Shown piece after piece: positions 6,675 to 15,393 of a stretch of DNA of 64,000 bases. Both the position numbers and the translations under genes were made by a program. Numbering within the stretch: the first letter of the stretch is position 1; each line of letters opens with the position of its first letter. Source of the stretch: a bacterium (GTDB lineage Bacteria > Hydrothermota > Tepidihabitantia > Tepidihabitantales > Tepidihabitantaceae); assembly GCA_035505375.1 (NCBI GenBank), contig DATJQV010000012.1:44600-108599 (forward strand), read 5' to 3'. The notes beneath the pieces are model-generated. The model saw nothing but the letters and a program-made list of their open reading frames with translations. It ran no database searches and was not told where the DNA came from.

Positions 6675-8582
6675 CTACCGCGCGACTACTACCGGCACAG
6701 TACCAGCACCTGCGGCTGACAAATAGTACACTCCCGGCCGCAGGTTGCGCAGGTCGAGCGTGGTCTGCGGGCTGCCTGCCGGCACGACCGTTCGCGCGAC
6801 CAGCCTCCCACAGACGTCATGGACTCGTAGCTCGCGAGCGCCTGCCCACGACGGGAGACCGATTTGCAGCCGACCACGGCAGGGACTTGGAAAGGCCCGC
6901 AGAGTAGCTGCCGGGCCGACGGCGCGGCGTTCGGTAGCACCGCTGGGAACAAGGCCGGCCAGTTGGTGCAGGTAGATTATGGCGCGGACTTCGTTCTGAA
7001 CTTCCTGTGTCTCCGGAATCCAGACCGGCGGGTACGACACGGCGTACACTTTGTTCGCCGGGTTCATGACCGAGTCATTCACCTGGGTCCACACGCTCAT
7101 TCCCGCCCCGCCATAGGCAACGGCTGTGGCGCTGTCAACTAACTGGATGGCGTGTCGGTTGTCCGGAATCCTCGGGTTGCTGTCAACCTGCGGCTGCATC
7201 CGCAGGTAGGCGCCCGGGACATGCTTCATGAACCGGGCTGCCTCACGCTCCTGCCAGAACGCCACGGAATCGACCGACTTCGGCACCGGGCCGCCTGAAT
7301 CCGTGCTGGACTGATACCGGTCCGCCGGACCCTCGAAATCGAGCAGGAATCTTATCCGCGGCTCGGGATACCGCGCGATCATGCCCGACCCCATCGTAAT
7401 GCCGTAGCCCGTGGTGTAAACCACCAGCCGGCTTGTGTCCACATAGTCTCGACTCGCCAGAAGCGACTCACAGGCGTGCATCCCGTCCTGCTGCACGTAC
7501 CCGTCGTAGTTCTCCGTGTATGCCCCGCTCCGGCCTCTGCCGTCCGGGTCAAAGTGCATGAACGCGAAGCCGTCCGACGCGATGTCGTCGGGTGTCGTGG
7601 TCGAATCGAGCTGGCTGCCGTACCCTTTGCCGCCCGGCACAAAGATCACGCCGGGCACGCGATTCGAGGGCCCGGCATAGGCCGGCCGGTGGATGTGCAC
7701 GTACAGGCTGCAGCCGGAGGAAGGGTTGACTACCCAAAGAGTCTCGACCACTTCCGGCGCGGTGTTCGGATACTGCCAAACGATGCTGTCCGCCGTGTTC
7801 AGTTCCACCACCCGCTCAAACTCAGAGACAAGCGTGTTGCCGGTATTCAGCCGCACCGCGGTACACGGCATCGTCAGACCGGCGGCGCTCCAGACGATCG
7901 CCCCCGAAGAGTCTACCTCGATGACCCGGTTATGGCCGGGGTCAACTATCAGCGTGTTGCCGTTCAAAAGGCGCTGAGCGCATGAGGGCATGGTGATGCC
8001 GGTGGCATAATGCCAGACTACCGTGCCGGTCGAGTCGACCTCTATTACCTGACTGCTGTCCGAGTTGCAGATAAGCGTGTTGCCGTTCGCCAACCGGCTG
8101 CCGTTGTGCGGTGCGACGAGATTCGAGCAGCTCCAGACAATCGAGAGGTCGGGCGTGACCTCGATGACCCGGTTGTCGTCACGGTCGGTAATAAGCGTGC
8201 GGCCGTTTGCCAAACGGTAGGCTTCGTTCGGGTAGTGCAGTCCTGATGAATCCAGCCACACACGGTCGCCGTCGAGGTTCACCTCGAGGACCTTGTTTCC
8301 GCCGCTCGAAGACATCAGCGTGTTGGAATCCGCCAGTCGGCGCGCGGTGTGAAGAAACGGCACGTCGCCCTTGATATACGCCCAGACCAGCCGGCCCAGG
8401 CTGTCCACTTCGAGCGCACGGGAATCATTGCCGGTGAGGACGGTGCCGTCGGCAATCAGCGTGTTGCCGTTAGGCAGACGCTGGACACCAAGCGGCGCAA
8501 TCTGCACCGAGGCCGAAGCAAGCGACAGGCAGCCCGCCACGGCGACGAGAATAACGGACAACGGTAACCAACGGTGATTCAA
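6675..8582 (-). CDS. Secreted beta-propeller / alpha-beta-hydrolase-like protein with C-terminal sorting domain
   Basis: About 635 residues. A TTG at 8582 is taken as start because AGGAGGTG lies 5 nt upstream and it gives a clean signal peptide (MNHRWLPLSVILVAVAGC); an ATG at 8606 would precede the ribosome site. Residues about 30-270 hold repeats of the form RLxNGNTLIxDxxxNRVIEVDSxGxIVW, an arylsulfotransferase/PQQ-like propeller. Residues about 285-520 look like an alpha/beta-hydrolase (GVIFVPGGKGYG, FDPDGRGRSG). The end (residues about 560-635) is a FlgD-Ig/type-IX-sorting-like domain (RELRVHDVCGRLV, LRPGVYYLSAAG). A partial paralogue is at 63421-64000. Substrate unknown. Confidence 0.78.
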   Translation of the reverse strand: MNHRWLPLSVILVAVAGCLSLASASVQIAPLGVQRLPNGNTLIADGTVLTGNDSRALEVDSLGRLVWAYIKGDVPFLHTARRLADSNTLMSSSGGNKVLEVNLDGDRVWLDSSGLHYPNEAYRLANGRTLITDRDDNRVIEVTPDLSIVWSCSNLVAPHNGSRLANGNTLICNSDSSQVIEVDSTGTVVWHYATGITMPSCAQRLLNGNTLIVDPGHNRVIEVDSSGAIVWSAAGLTMPCTAVRLNTGNTLVSEFERVVELNTADSIVWQYPNTAPEVVETLWVVNPSSGCSLYVHIHRPAYAGPSNRVPGVIFVPGGKGYGSQLDSTTTPDDIASDGFAFMHFDPDGRGRSGAYTENYDGYVQQDGMHACESLLASRDYVDTSRLVVYTTGYGITMGSGMIARYPEPRIRFLLDFEGPADRYQSSTDSGGPVPKSVDSVAFWQEREAARFMKHVPGAYLRMQPQVDSNPRIPDNRHAIQLVDSATAVAYGGAGMSVWTQVNDSVMNPANKVYAVSYPPVWIPETQEVQNEVRAIIYLHQLAGLVPSGATERRAVGPAATLRAFPSPCRGRLQIGLPSWAGARELRVHDVCGRLVARTVVPAGSPQTTLDLRNLRPGVYYLSAAGAGTVPVVVAR

Positions 8583-8683
8583 GCACACCTCCTGTATTTT
8601 AACCATGGGGAGAATACGTCATAGGGTAGTGACCGAATGACTCGGCGTCACGCACTCGCGTCCCATGAAGGCTGCCGGGCCTG

Positions 8684-9838
8684 TCAGCGCGCTACCCCCC
8701 GCATTGCGTTCCGCCAGCCGCTGTGTGTGGTATCCGGAACCCCGCGCCAATGCTCCGTCGAATAGCCGGGGCCGTCTTTCCCGCCTACGTGGTTGAGACC
8801 TTCAACCGGACCCGGCCACTCCGCAATCGGTCCATAGAACGCACCGGTAACTCCCACGGGGATAGTACCTTCCTCAGTCCAGACATTGGTGCCGGGATTC
8901 CACCAGGCTACGCCGTTCCTGGGCGTCCAACAATCGGCGCCGCCCCAGCAGTAGAGTCGTTCGAGAATACCGGAGCCCCACGGCGCGAAGTTAGGCGAAT
9001 TGCCGCCGACGCAAGCTGGCGGAGCGGCTTCGGTCGTCCATGTGTGAGAAATCGGATCGTAGACCTGAAAGGAGCCATTAGTATAGAAACCACCGATTTC
9101 GTAGATCTTGCCTTGGCTGGCGGCCATAGCGCCGAAGTAGCAGTTTCCGTGAAATGGAGCGGTGCGCACCGACCACGTGCCCTGCCTGATGCTGTACACG
9201 TACATGCTGTTACCGAAGTTGCAGATGCAGAAGATGGAGTCGCCGAGGGTCGCGCCCATGTTGCCATAGGAGCTGACGGGTAGGGACGCCATCTCGGTCC
9301 AGGCGTTGTCTGCCTTGGTCCAGTGGTAAACGCTGCGACCGTAGGTGCCGTTATAGAAGCCGAGTGTGTACACGCCGGATGAGTCGGTACCGCCGCCATC
9401 ATCCTGCCAGTACACTGCGCTCTGGTTGCTGGAGGGCACCGGCAGGTCAGCTATCTTGGTCCAGGTGTTGGTTCGCGAATTGTACCGATAGCACGATTGC
9501 AGGTAGCTACTGTCTTGTCCGCCGATTCCGCCGATAGCGTACAGAAAGCTGCTGTCGGCCTGCCGCTCCCACGCGCCCGCCATCCCACGGAAGACGCCCT
9601 TGGCACCCGGATAGCTGGCCCTAGTGCTCCAGTTTGTCGCTTCCTGCTGGTAGGACTCGCTGGGCGGCAGGACACCGTTGCGCGGGGGCGCGCACGCCGG
9701 GTCGAGGGCCGCCTGCGAAGCAAGCGCGGTATTTGATGGCGCGGCGTATCTGACTGGACAAACGCCGCCGTTCTGCAGCGCGACGAGGCTGCCTGCAAGC
9801 AGCAGGCAAAGTATCGCGGCTTGACCAGCTTTAGACAT
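8684..9838 (-). CDS. Secreted kelch-repeat protein
   Basis: A 384-residue protein with an N-terminal signal peptide (QAAILCLLLAGSLVAL). At least five kelch motifs follow, of the type YAIGGIGGxxxxxxxxCYRYNSRTNTWTKIADLP, then KIYEIGGFYTNGSFQVYDPISHTW, which build a beta-propeller. GGAGGT lies 5 nt before the ATG, and a strong sigma-70-type promoter (TTGACA-16-TAATAT) is about 55 nt upstream. No enzymatic motif is visible. It is transcribed away from btuB and toward the propeller-hydrolase gene, but the 100-bp gap makes an operon uncertain. Confidence 0.82.
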   Translation of the reverse strand: MSKAGQAAILCLLLAGSLVALQNGGVCPVRYAAPSNTALASQAALDPACAPPRNGVLPPSESYQQEATNWSTRASYPGAKGVFRGMAGAWERQADSSFLYAIGGIGGQDSSYLQSCYRYNSRTNTWTKIADLPVPSSNQSAVYWQDDGGGTDSSGVYTLGFYNGTYGRSVYHWTKADNAWTEMASLPVSSYGNMGATLGDSIFCICNFGNSMYVYSIRQGTWSVRTAPFHGNCYFGAMAASQGKIYEIGGFYTNGSFQVYDPISHTWTTEAAPPACVGGNSPNFAPWGSGILERLYCWGGADCWTPRNGVAWWNPGTNVWTEEGTIPVGVTGAFYGPIAEWPGPVEGLNHVGGKDGPGYSTEHWRGVPDTTHSGWRNAMRGVAR

Positions 9839-9893
9839 GTCTACCTCCAGTTGACTGTCGCTAACCCGTTACCTAAGTCTGAGAATCCACACA

Positions 9894-9921
9894 ATATTAA
9901 CCCCACGTCTGTGGTTGTCAA
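9894..9921 (-). promoter_or_regulatory. Promoter of the kelch gene
   Basis: Minus-strand -35 TTGACA (9916-9921), 16-bp spacer, -10 TAATAT (9894-9899); about 45-nt leader ending in a good ribosome site. Confidence 0.8.
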
Positions 9922-9988
9922 GTAGGGGGAAAAGCGGAGGTTAACCAGACTCACCCTATTTCGGGAAGCTTTGCGACATCAAACGAGC

Positions 9989-10078
9989 CTACAGCTAACA
10001 GCCTTCAGCTAGCAGCTTCCGGCAGGCCGGCAAGACCATTGTAGATTTCAGATTGTCGATTGTAGATTGGCGGGTGGC
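9989..10078. repeat. Two short heptamer arrays
   Basis: First ACAGCT-type units (GCTAACA, GCCTTCA, GCTAGCA), then GTAGATT, TCAGATT, GTCGATT, GTAGATT-type units. They occupy the gap between the kelch promoter and the btuB regulatory region; otherwise no gene is seen there. Confidence 0.75.
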
Positions 10079-10145
10079 CGCGGCTTCGCCGCAAGCCGTG
10101 CAGTTCCTGGTCCATAGTCCTACGCCCGTCCGATTCGTTTCCGTC

Positions 10146-10173
10146 TTGCATCGCCGGCCCGCGATGATACTCT
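10146..10173 (+). promoter_or_regulatory. Possible promoter for riboswitch-btuB
   Basis: TTGCAT (10146-10151), 16-bp spacer, TACTCT (10168-10173), about 60 nt before the riboswitch. Confidence 0.42.
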
Positions 10174-10239
10174 TATCCCAACAATCTGGAAGAGCGGTGG
10201 AAGACCGGGTGCGTGTCCACGCACGAACGGTTGCGCAAG

Positions 10240-10516
10240 CTTGGGACACGATCCCAAATCTCGGAGATTTGGGTCATGTCCCGCGCACAGGGAAAGCCGT
10301 GTGAATCGGCTGCGGTCCCACCCACTGTGAGCGGTTCCTCGCTCTGTCACACTGACGACTCGGATAGTCAGAATGCAGGGCCAGTAGGTTCTGACTTCTG
10401 GTTTCTGAATTCTGAATTGTCCGGTTCGGTGTACTGCCACTGGCCTTGGCCGGGAAGGCGACAGAGTCATGCCGCAAGCCAGGAGACCTGTCCGCCGCCT
10501 CCAATAGGTTCAACTT
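10240..10516 (+). promoter_or_regulatory. Cobalamin riboswitch
   Basis: Core blocks of the adenosylcobalamin aptamer are present in order: CAGGGAAAGCCGTGTGAAT near 10287, GGCTGCGGTCCCACCCACTG near 10308, ACTGCCACTGG near 10433, GGGAAGGCGAC near 10450 and GCCAGGAGACCTGTC near 10478. It precedes a TonB receptor gene, the classical arrangement for B12-repressed btuB. The variable part between CCCACTGTGA and ACTGCCACTG is swollen by a heptamer array (about 10362-10425). At the 5' side, GGGACACGATCCCAAATCTC and an almost complementary arm (10243-10282) form a palindrome that may belong to P1/P2 or be a REP-like insert. Confidence 0.85.
10362..10425 (+). repeat. Heptamer array inside the cobalamin riboswitch
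   Basis: Units such as TTCTGAC, TTCTGGT, TTCTGAA, TTCTGAA in 7-bp phase, placed in a variable arm of the aptamer. Boundaries are approximate. Confidence 0.7.
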
Positions 10517-10536
10517 GTGAGGAAAGGAGAATCGTG

Positions 10537-12690
10537 ATGCAGACGAAGTCAAAGGGCAAAGGTCAAAGGGGAAGTGTCAAAGGACCCGGAGCGACCCGGC
10601 TTGCCCTGCTGGTTGCGCTCGCCGGGGTGGCCGCAGCGGGAACGCTGCGAGGTGTGGTGCTGGATGCCGAAACCCGGCAGCCGGTAGGCTATGCAGCAGT
10701 CAATGTCCCAGACTTGGAACTCAGCACGACGGCCGACTCAACCGGCTCATTTGCGCTTGAGCTTGGGTCCGCTCCCAGTCGCATAACCGTCGTGATCTCT
10801 CGCGTCGGGTATGAAGAGCGTCGCTGGGACGATGTCAGCGTCCAACGAGCCGCGGCTTTCTACCTGCGACCCAGCGCGGTCCGAATGAAGGGAATCTCCG
10901 TAACCGCATTTCGCACTCCGACTGATATCAATCGCTCCGGCCCGGTCTCGGTAATCGAGCCCGGCGACTCAGCCGTCAGCGGCGGCACCAACGTAGCAGA
11001 CCTGCTGCAGGATATGCCATCAGTCATGCTGAAGGACTATGGCAACCTGACGACCATCGGTCTGCGCGGCGCCAACGCGGAACAAACCCTCATACTCTTC
11101 GATGGAGTCAGGCTAAATTCCGCCCAGGACAACCTATTCGACCTGACTTTGCTGCCCTTGTCGCAGGCCCAGCGGTTAGAAGTCGTCAGGGGCAATAACT
11201 CAGCCCTGTATGGCGCCAACTCCATCGGCGGGCTGGTCAACGTACTCACGCCTGACCCGGAATCGCTCGGCGCGAAGGCGGTCGCTGGCCTCGGCTCGTT
11301 CGGTCGGCGCTATCTAGAGGCTACGCACACCAACTGGTCGGCCCCGCTTGGTTACGTCGTTACCGGCAGCCTGAGCCGAACCGGTGACAAGTTCACGTAC
11401 CGGGACACGATGGACTCGCTGCATGAGCGCATCAACTCCGGCATTAACTCCGAGGACGTGATGGCCAAGGGCGTCTACGCGCAAGGCCCGCACCGTGTGT
11501 CATTGCTAGGCGAATACGGCATCACCCGGCGCGGCGAGCCAGGTCCGACTTCCTGGCCGGCGGACAGCGCCCGCATGGAGGAGTACCGCGGTATCGCGCA
11601 CCTTGCCTACGACCTGCAGGAGACCGACAACTCCAGGCTCGAATCGCGACTCTACTATCACCAGTCTTGGCTGCACTATTGGGACCCGGATACGCTGGCG
11701 TGGGCCAATGACACGCACGTTACGACTATGGCCGGGCTCAACGCGCAGCAGACGACGCATCTTGCCGAATGGGCCACAGCGATTGTCGGACTTGAGGGCG
11801 CGCGCGAGCAGTTCCGAAGTTCGGCCATCGGCACCCCCCAGCGTCTGACCGGCTCAGGCTGGGCCGAGGCGCGTTTGAATTGGCTGGGCTTCGACATTGT
11901 GCCGATGGCGCGATACGACTGGCTGGATGATTCGAGGCAGGAGCCGGACTCCATGCTCACCCGCTCCAGAACCCGTGTCATCAATCCCAAACTCTCACTG
12001 AGCTACTCAGCTTCTTCCTGGCTCAACCTCTACGCCTCGGTCGGACGGTCCTTTCGCGCCCCGACCTTCAATGAACTCTACTGGCCTGCGGACCCATGGA
12101 CCAAAGGCAACCCAAACCTGAAACCGGAATGGGCGACCAGCGTGGACCTTGGCGTGTCGGCCCGGTACGAGTCACTACTTTCCGGGCGGCTCGGGCTCTG
12201 GCACTCATCCCTGACCGACCTCATCGAGTGGCAGCCGGACTCGGCCTATGTCTACAGGCCGGTGAATCTCGACACCGCAACCATCACCGGAGCTGAAGTC
12301 GAGTTCTGCCTTGGTGCCAGGCACGCCGGCCTTGACGGCAACGCCACTTACATGCTCGCCCGCTCACACGGCATGGACCTCATCTACCGACCTCGACTCA
12401 GCTTCGGCGTGTCGCCATGGGCCGGCTGGGGCATAGCAGAGATGACCTGCGACGTCCGCTACACTGGTTCGAGGTACACGACACCGGACACGTTGCCGCC
12501 GAGCGGAGCGAACTCGCTGCCCAGCTACCTATTGGTCGATGTCGGCCTGGCAGTTAGTCCGACATTCGGCCACATAGGGACCGCGCTGCGCGGCGGAGTC
12601 CGCAATCTGTTTGACCGGCAGTACGAAGTGATGAGAGACTATCCGGTTCCGGGTCGCAACTGGTACGCTGAAATCGAGCTGAAACTCTAG
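10537..12690 (+). CDS. btuB: TonB-dependent receptor, vitamin B12 transporter type
   Basis: A 717-residue outer-membrane receptor. The ATG at 10537 follows GGAAAGGAG. The N-terminus is unusual: residues about 4-15 (KSKGKGQRGSVKG) are encoded by a heptamer array ahead of a hydrophobic signal segment (LALLVALAGVAAAG). Then come a carboxypeptidase-regulatory-like beta-sandwich (LRGVVLDAETRQPVGYAAVNV), the plug (DLLQDMPSVMLKDYGNLTTIGLRG, LYGANSIGGLVNVLT) and a long beta-barrel with TonB-receptor motifs (FRAPTFNELYWP, NPNLKPEWATSVDLG, NLFDRQYEV). The cobalamin riboswitch just upstream supports B12 as substrate. It ends convergently, overlapping the M23 gene by 4 bp. Confidence 0.9.
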   Translation: MQTKSKGKGQRGSVKGPGATRLALLVALAGVAAAGTLRGVVLDAETRQPVGYAAVNVPDLELSTTADSTGSFALELGSAPSRITVVISRVGYEERRWDDVSVQRAAAFYLRPSAVRMKGISVTAFRTPTDINRSGPVSVIEPGDSAVSGGTNVADLLQDMPSVMLKDYGNLTTIGLRGANAEQTLILFDGVRLNSAQDNLFDLTLLPLSQAQRLEVVRGNNSALYGANSIGGLVNVLTPDPESLGAKAVAGLGSFGRRYLEATHTNWSAPLGYVVTGSLSRTGDKFTYRDTMDSLHERINSGINSEDVMAKGVYAQGPHRVSLLGEYGITRRGEPGPTSWPADSARMEEYRGIAHLAYDLQETDNSRLESRLYYHQSWLHYWDPDTLAWANDTHVTTMAGLNAQQTTHLAEWATAIVGLEGAREQFRSSAIGTPQRLTGSGWAEARLNWLGFDIVPMARYDWLDDSRQEPDSMLTRSRTRVINPKLSLSYSASSWLNLYASVGRSFRAPTFNELYWPADPWTKGNPNLKPEWATSVDLGVSARYESLLSGRLGLWHSSLTDLIEWQPDSAYVYRPVNLDTATITGAEVEFCLGARHAGLDGNATYMLARSHGMDLIYRPRLSFGVSPWAGWGIAEMTCDVRYTGSRYTTPDTLPPSGANSLPSYLLVDVGLAVSPTFGHIGTALRGGVRNLFDRQYEVMRDYPVPGRNWYAEIELKL
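10547..10583 (+). repeat. Heptamer array in the btuB 5' coding region
   Basis: AGTCAAA, GGGCAAA, GGTCAAA, GGGGAAG, TGTCAAA in phase, encoding a lysine/glycine-rich extension before the signal peptide. Confidence 0.82.
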
Positions 12691-14012
12691 TGCGCCGACG
12701 CTTTGGACTGCGGGAGAGGAAGCTCCCGCTTTTCCTGAGCTGAATCAGGTACGGTCACCGGCCCTGGCGGCCTGGCCAGGTCGGCGAGGTAGGACGCTTT
12801 GAGCGCGTTGAACTCGGGCATGTTCTTCGATGCCACCGGCTCGGCCCGCGGCGGTATCACTTTCAATGGATTCACCGGCTTGCCGCCCTGCCTCACCTCG
12901 AAGTGCAAGTGCGGCCCGGTTGCCAGGCCGGTCATCCCGACGTAGCCGATTGTCTGTCCCTGCCGCACGCTACGTCCTGCACTTATGCCCGCTCCGTAGC
13001 GAGACAGATGTCCGTAGCAGGACACGAGCCCGCCCGAGTGGCGGATTTCCACGAAGTTGCCGTACCCGTCGTTGGGCTGGGCCATGGCAACCGTCCCGTC
13101 GGCGATTGCGCTCACCGGCGTACCGGTCGGCGCTCCGTAGTCAACGCCCGTGTGCTCCCGCCATGTCCGGAGGATTGGATGATATCTCATGCCGAAATAG
13201 GACGTCACCTTGGCAAACTGCAGAGGCGACCGCAGCACGGTCTTGCGCAGCGACTGTCCCTTGTCGTTGTAGTAGTCCCAGTGCCCGGACGGACCTGCGT
13301 AGTAGAAGCCGTAGAAGTTGCCGGCCTTGCCCTGGAAGTGCGCAGCGTAGACGCGACCGTCCTTGTAGAACTCGGAGTCGACGTAGCACTTGTCGACCAG
13401 CAGCTCAAAGGAATCACCCTCGTTGACCTCGGTCAGGAAGTCCACCTCGTAGCCCAGAATCTCGGCGAAATTCACAATCAGCGCGGGCGTCTCGCCGAGG
13501 TCGGTCATCGAGTTCCAGAGTGACCCCTTGATGGTGCCGCGAACTACCACGCAGGTGGTGTCGACCGGCTTTGTCTCCTTGCTCGCAGTCGAGCCGTTTG
13601 AGTCAAAGTGCACCGAGTAGAATGTCACCGGGTCCTTGCTGTAGGTAACTGCTGAGAGGTTCAAACCCCGGTACGTGAACTTCACCCTGTCTCCGGCCTT
13701 CATGCTCCTGAAGTTGAAGTCAGTCTTCGACAGGGCCGTGCAGACATCTTTGACCTGGTCGGCAGAGAGACACCAACGGGCAAGTACCCCGGCCAACACC
13801 TCGCCCTTGCTCAAGCTGTCCTTGGCAGCGTAGGTCGAGTCGGAACTGGGAACGTCCGGCCCGCACACCGGACGCTTCACACTGCGCCGCCGGGCGAACA
13901 GGAACATCCCCGCCAACAGCGCCAGCAGGACAAGAACCAACCCGACCCACAAGAACGAGCGGGGTTGTCGCACCGGCTTGGAAGGCCCAGTCGGCTCGAT
14001 GTTCTGTTCCAT
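12687..14012 (-). CDS. M23-family peptidoglycan endopeptidase (LytM domain)
   Basis: A 441-residue envelope protein with one transmembrane or signal-anchor segment (FLWVGLVLVLLALLAGMFLF, about residues 20-40). The middle part (about residues 75-260) resembles the LysM-like/OapA domains of MepM-type hydrolases. The C-terminal M23 domain has zinc and catalytic residues H287 and D291 (EHTGVDYGAPTG), a YGHL motif and H368/H370 in PHLHFEV. It probably cuts peptide cross-links during wall growth. It overlaps the convergent btuB end by 4 bp. Confidence 0.92.
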   Translation of the reverse strand: MEQNIEPTGPSKPVRQPRSFLWVGLVLVLLALLAGMFLFARRRSVKRPVCGPDVPSSDSTYAAKDSLSKGEVLAGVLARWCLSADQVKDVCTALSKTDFNFRSMKAGDRVKFTYRGLNLSAVTYSKDPVTFYSVHFDSNGSTASKETKPVDTTCVVVRGTIKGSLWNSMTDLGETPALIVNFAEILGYEVDFLTEVNEGDSFELLVDKCYVDSEFYKDGRVYAAHFQGKAGNFYGFYYAGPSGHWDYYNDKGQSLRKTVLRSPLQFAKVTSYFGMRYHPILRTWREHTGVDYGAPTGTPVSAIADGTVAMAQPNDGYGNFVEIRHSGGLVSCYGHLSRYGAGISAGRSVRQGQTIGYVGMTGLATGPHLHFEVRQGGKPVNPLKVIPPRAEPVASKNMPEFNALKASYLADLARPPGPVTVPDSAQEKRELPLPQSKASAH

Positions 14013-14328
14013 GGCGACTATCCGGCAACTCCAAATCCGGCCACTGCCGGGCAGGCAGTAAGAGATGGCATGCCGGTTCGGACGCTCAACGGCATCATTG
14101 AGTTGTAACTTCTGTGTGCACCAGTCGGGTAAGACTAGCGGCTCAGAAGTCTAAGGCAACACCTGCCGTCCGAAATCCGACACAGGAGATCACCATAGAG
14201 GCACGAAGACACCTAGAGGGTGATGATGGTAATCGACACTCTCCGTGGGCGCTCCGCATGCCTGTCCGCGCTTCGGACACTTCTGACTTCTGAAATCTAG
14301 CTTCCGGCTTCTGACTTCGTCCAAGAGC
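14013..14328. other. Intergenic stretch with octamer and heptamer arrays
   Basis: No gene seen. Near 14195-14225 are units CATAGAGG, CACGAAGA, CACCTAGA in 8-bp phase. Near 14275-14330 are TTCTGACT/TTCTGAAAT/CTTCTGACTT units in approximate 7-bp phase that run up to the stop of the minus-strand gene. Confidence 0.65.
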
Positions 14329-15186
14329 CTACCGCGGCAGGTCTTCCTGAATTGTCACGCCCGCCTTCACGGCTGCCACGACGTCCGACGCCCGGCCGAA
14401 AGTCGTCACGTCGCCGGACACACTCGATCGCGAGGCGTCGCATTCCGGGCAAGGATGGAATGTGACCGAGAAGTCCCCGCGTAGGGCCCAGCTTTCGACT
14501 ATTGACTTCTCCCCTTTCGCTTCCCGGACCTGCAGATAGAGCATCTCGGGCAACTCGACTTTGGCGAACGACGCCACGGTCCCGCACTGCTCGCACGGTC
14601 TCTGGACTCTGGTTCCGACCTCGAACCTGGCCTTCTCCAGCACTTCGTCGGGCAGGTCATTGTACTCGTATGTGCGTATCAACTGCCGACCTCCGCCCGG
14701 GCCGGAACCCTCTGCCATCATCAGCCATATCTTGTCGAGCACGGGATTGTCGTCGTGGACGGAGAGCACATACCGAGCCCTCTCCTCACCGGTCAATAGT
14801 TCCCGCGCCCGGCGCTCATCGAGCTCGGCGCTCTTGATCGTCTCCTGCCTTAGCTTCACCCTGCGCCGGCCCTCGGCAATGAACCCGGCCAGCTCTTCAT
14901 CCTCGTACCTGAGCTTCGGGTCCATGTAGCGGATGAGCATCTTGATACGGTAGATGGCCGTACGGTCGAAGAAGAAGATGGCAGGCCAGGCCACGACGTA
15001 CGCAAACCCGCGGAGAATCCCGACCAGGATGTCGAGCGAGAACTCTGAATCCGAGCGGTACTCACCATCCAGATAGTACAGACTGAGGTGATACAGAACG
15101 GCTATGGTGATTCCGGTCAGGAACCAGAGGGCGAAGATAGGCACCGCAACCGATACGAGTTCCCGGGCCACATCTGTATCAAGCAT
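14329..15186 (-). CDS. Membrane protein with C-terminal zinc-ribbon-like cysteines, function unknown
   Basis: A 285-residue protein. The ATG at 15186 has GGGGGAG 2 nt upstream, so an ATG further upstream (15270) is not used here. Two hydrophobic stretches (VAVPIFALWFLTGITIAVLY, about residues 12-35; DILVGILRGFAYVVAWPAIF, about residues 53-72) are followed by a charged helical region (FIAEGRRRVKLRQETIKSAE). CEQC and CPEC pairs near residues 200 and 250 could bind zinc. I do not recognise a named family. Its start faces the GT39 gene. Confidence 0.72.
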   Translation of the reverse strand: MLDTDVARELVSVAVPIFALWFLTGITIAVLYHLSLYYLDGEYRSDSEFSLDILVGILRGFAYVVAWPAIFFFDRTAIYRIKMLIRYMDPKLRYEDEELAGFIAEGRRRVKLRQETIKSAELDERRARELLTGEERARYVLSVHDDNPVLDKIWLMMAEGSGPGGGRQLIRTYEYNDLPDEVLEKARFEVGTRVQRPCEQCGTVASFAKVELPEMLYLQVREAKGEKSIVESWALRGDFSVTFHPCPECDASRSSVSGDVTTFGRASDVVAAVKAGVTIQEDLPR

Positions 15187-15355
15187 CGCTCCCCCTTTCG
15201 GCCCTGGTCGGTCCACTGGTCGCCGCGACGACCAGCCGCTGAGGGCGGTCTGGCAAGCCACCCGCGACAACGCCTGCAGGTATCATCGTACCTCTTCACA
15301 GGATAGACATCCGCCATGCACAAGTCAAATCGGATACACACGGCGGTCGCTGGCC

Positions 15356-15384
15356 TTGACCGGACAGGGCACGCCTCATATACT
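15356..15384 (+). promoter_or_regulatory. Promoter of the GT39-TPR gene
   Basis: TTGACC, 17-bp spacer, TATACT, ending about 9 nt before the ATG at 15394. It lies inside what would be coding sequence if the upstream ATG (15316) were used, so it argues for the later start. Confidence 0.7.
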
Positions 15385-15393
15385 CCCGCAACG

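Noticed and set aside
15316..15393. Upstream ATG as start of the GT39-TPR gene
   Set aside because: A good promoter lies between it and the next ATG, so that codon would not be in the transcript.
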